This document shows positions 6,493-6,561 of a stretch of 6,561 bases of DNA, piece after piece. The stretch is from an uncultured Prevotella sp. (lineage in GTDB: Bacteria; Bacteroidota; Bacteroidia; Bacteroidales; Bacteroidaceae). How positions within the stretch are numbered: the first letter of the stretch is position 1; each line of letters opens with the position of its first letter. Position numbers and translations under genes: made by a program. The notes beneath the pieces are model-generated. The model was not told where the DNA came from. It was given only the letters and a program-made list of their open reading frames with translations, and searched no databases. The DNA lies in assembly GCA_900553155.1 (NCBI GenBank), contig USCM01000118.1, forward strand, positions 1-6,561. Reading direction: 5' to 3'.

Positions 6493-6561
6493 GAGCGTTA
6501 ATGTTCTACAAGAGGGCGGTTCAAGTAATGTAAGCGTATCCGCGATGCCACCTTGCACACA

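Overview
The window looks like a piece of a Bacteroidales chromosome (Bacteroides/Prevotella/Muribaculaceae type; a Prevotella-like host is a low-confidence guess). The grounds are: all four genes belong to families typical of that order; the promoter fits the Bacteroidetes consensus (a TTG-type -33 element and TAnnTTTG at -7) rather than the E. coli one; starts are preceded by A-rich sequence instead of Shine-Dalgarno motifs; and the proteins have Bacteroidetes-style exported N-termini, with cleavage before Gln or a lipobox followed by acidic residues.

Everything coding lies on the minus strand and reads right to left as one probable operon. The control region (6375-6561) has a good promoter at 6422-6453 and, directly upstream and overlapping the -33 element, two tandem 20-bp dyads 22 bp apart. 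Then come: a 983-residue TonB-dependent receptor with an N-terminal CarboxypepD_reg-like domain (3420-6371); a DUF4876-type lipoprotein (2277-3371); a DUF6850-type outer-membrane beta-barrel (705-2180); and the N-terminal 227 residues of a secreted GLUG-repeat protein that runs off the left edge (1-682). The gaps are 48 nt, about 96 nt (an overlap if the frameshift below is corrected) and 22 nt, with no convincing internal terminator or promoter.

The main anomaly is in the lipoprotein gene. Its frame stops at 2277, but the -1 frame carries straight on from about 2306 to a TAG at 2152 with about 50 residues that look like the proper C-terminus of the family. One missing base near a GGG run (plus strand 2305-2307) explains this. 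It also settles the start of the barrel gene at 2180, because the longer ATG at 2222 lies inside the displaced tail.

The genes together suggest a cell-surface uptake or binding module: a TonB-energised transporter, a surface-exposed lipoprotein partner (not SusD-like), an accessory small barrel, and a secreted repeat protein that may act as an adhesin or ligand-binding factor. The substrate cannot be read from the sequence. No RNA genes, mobile elements or CRISPR arrays were seen.
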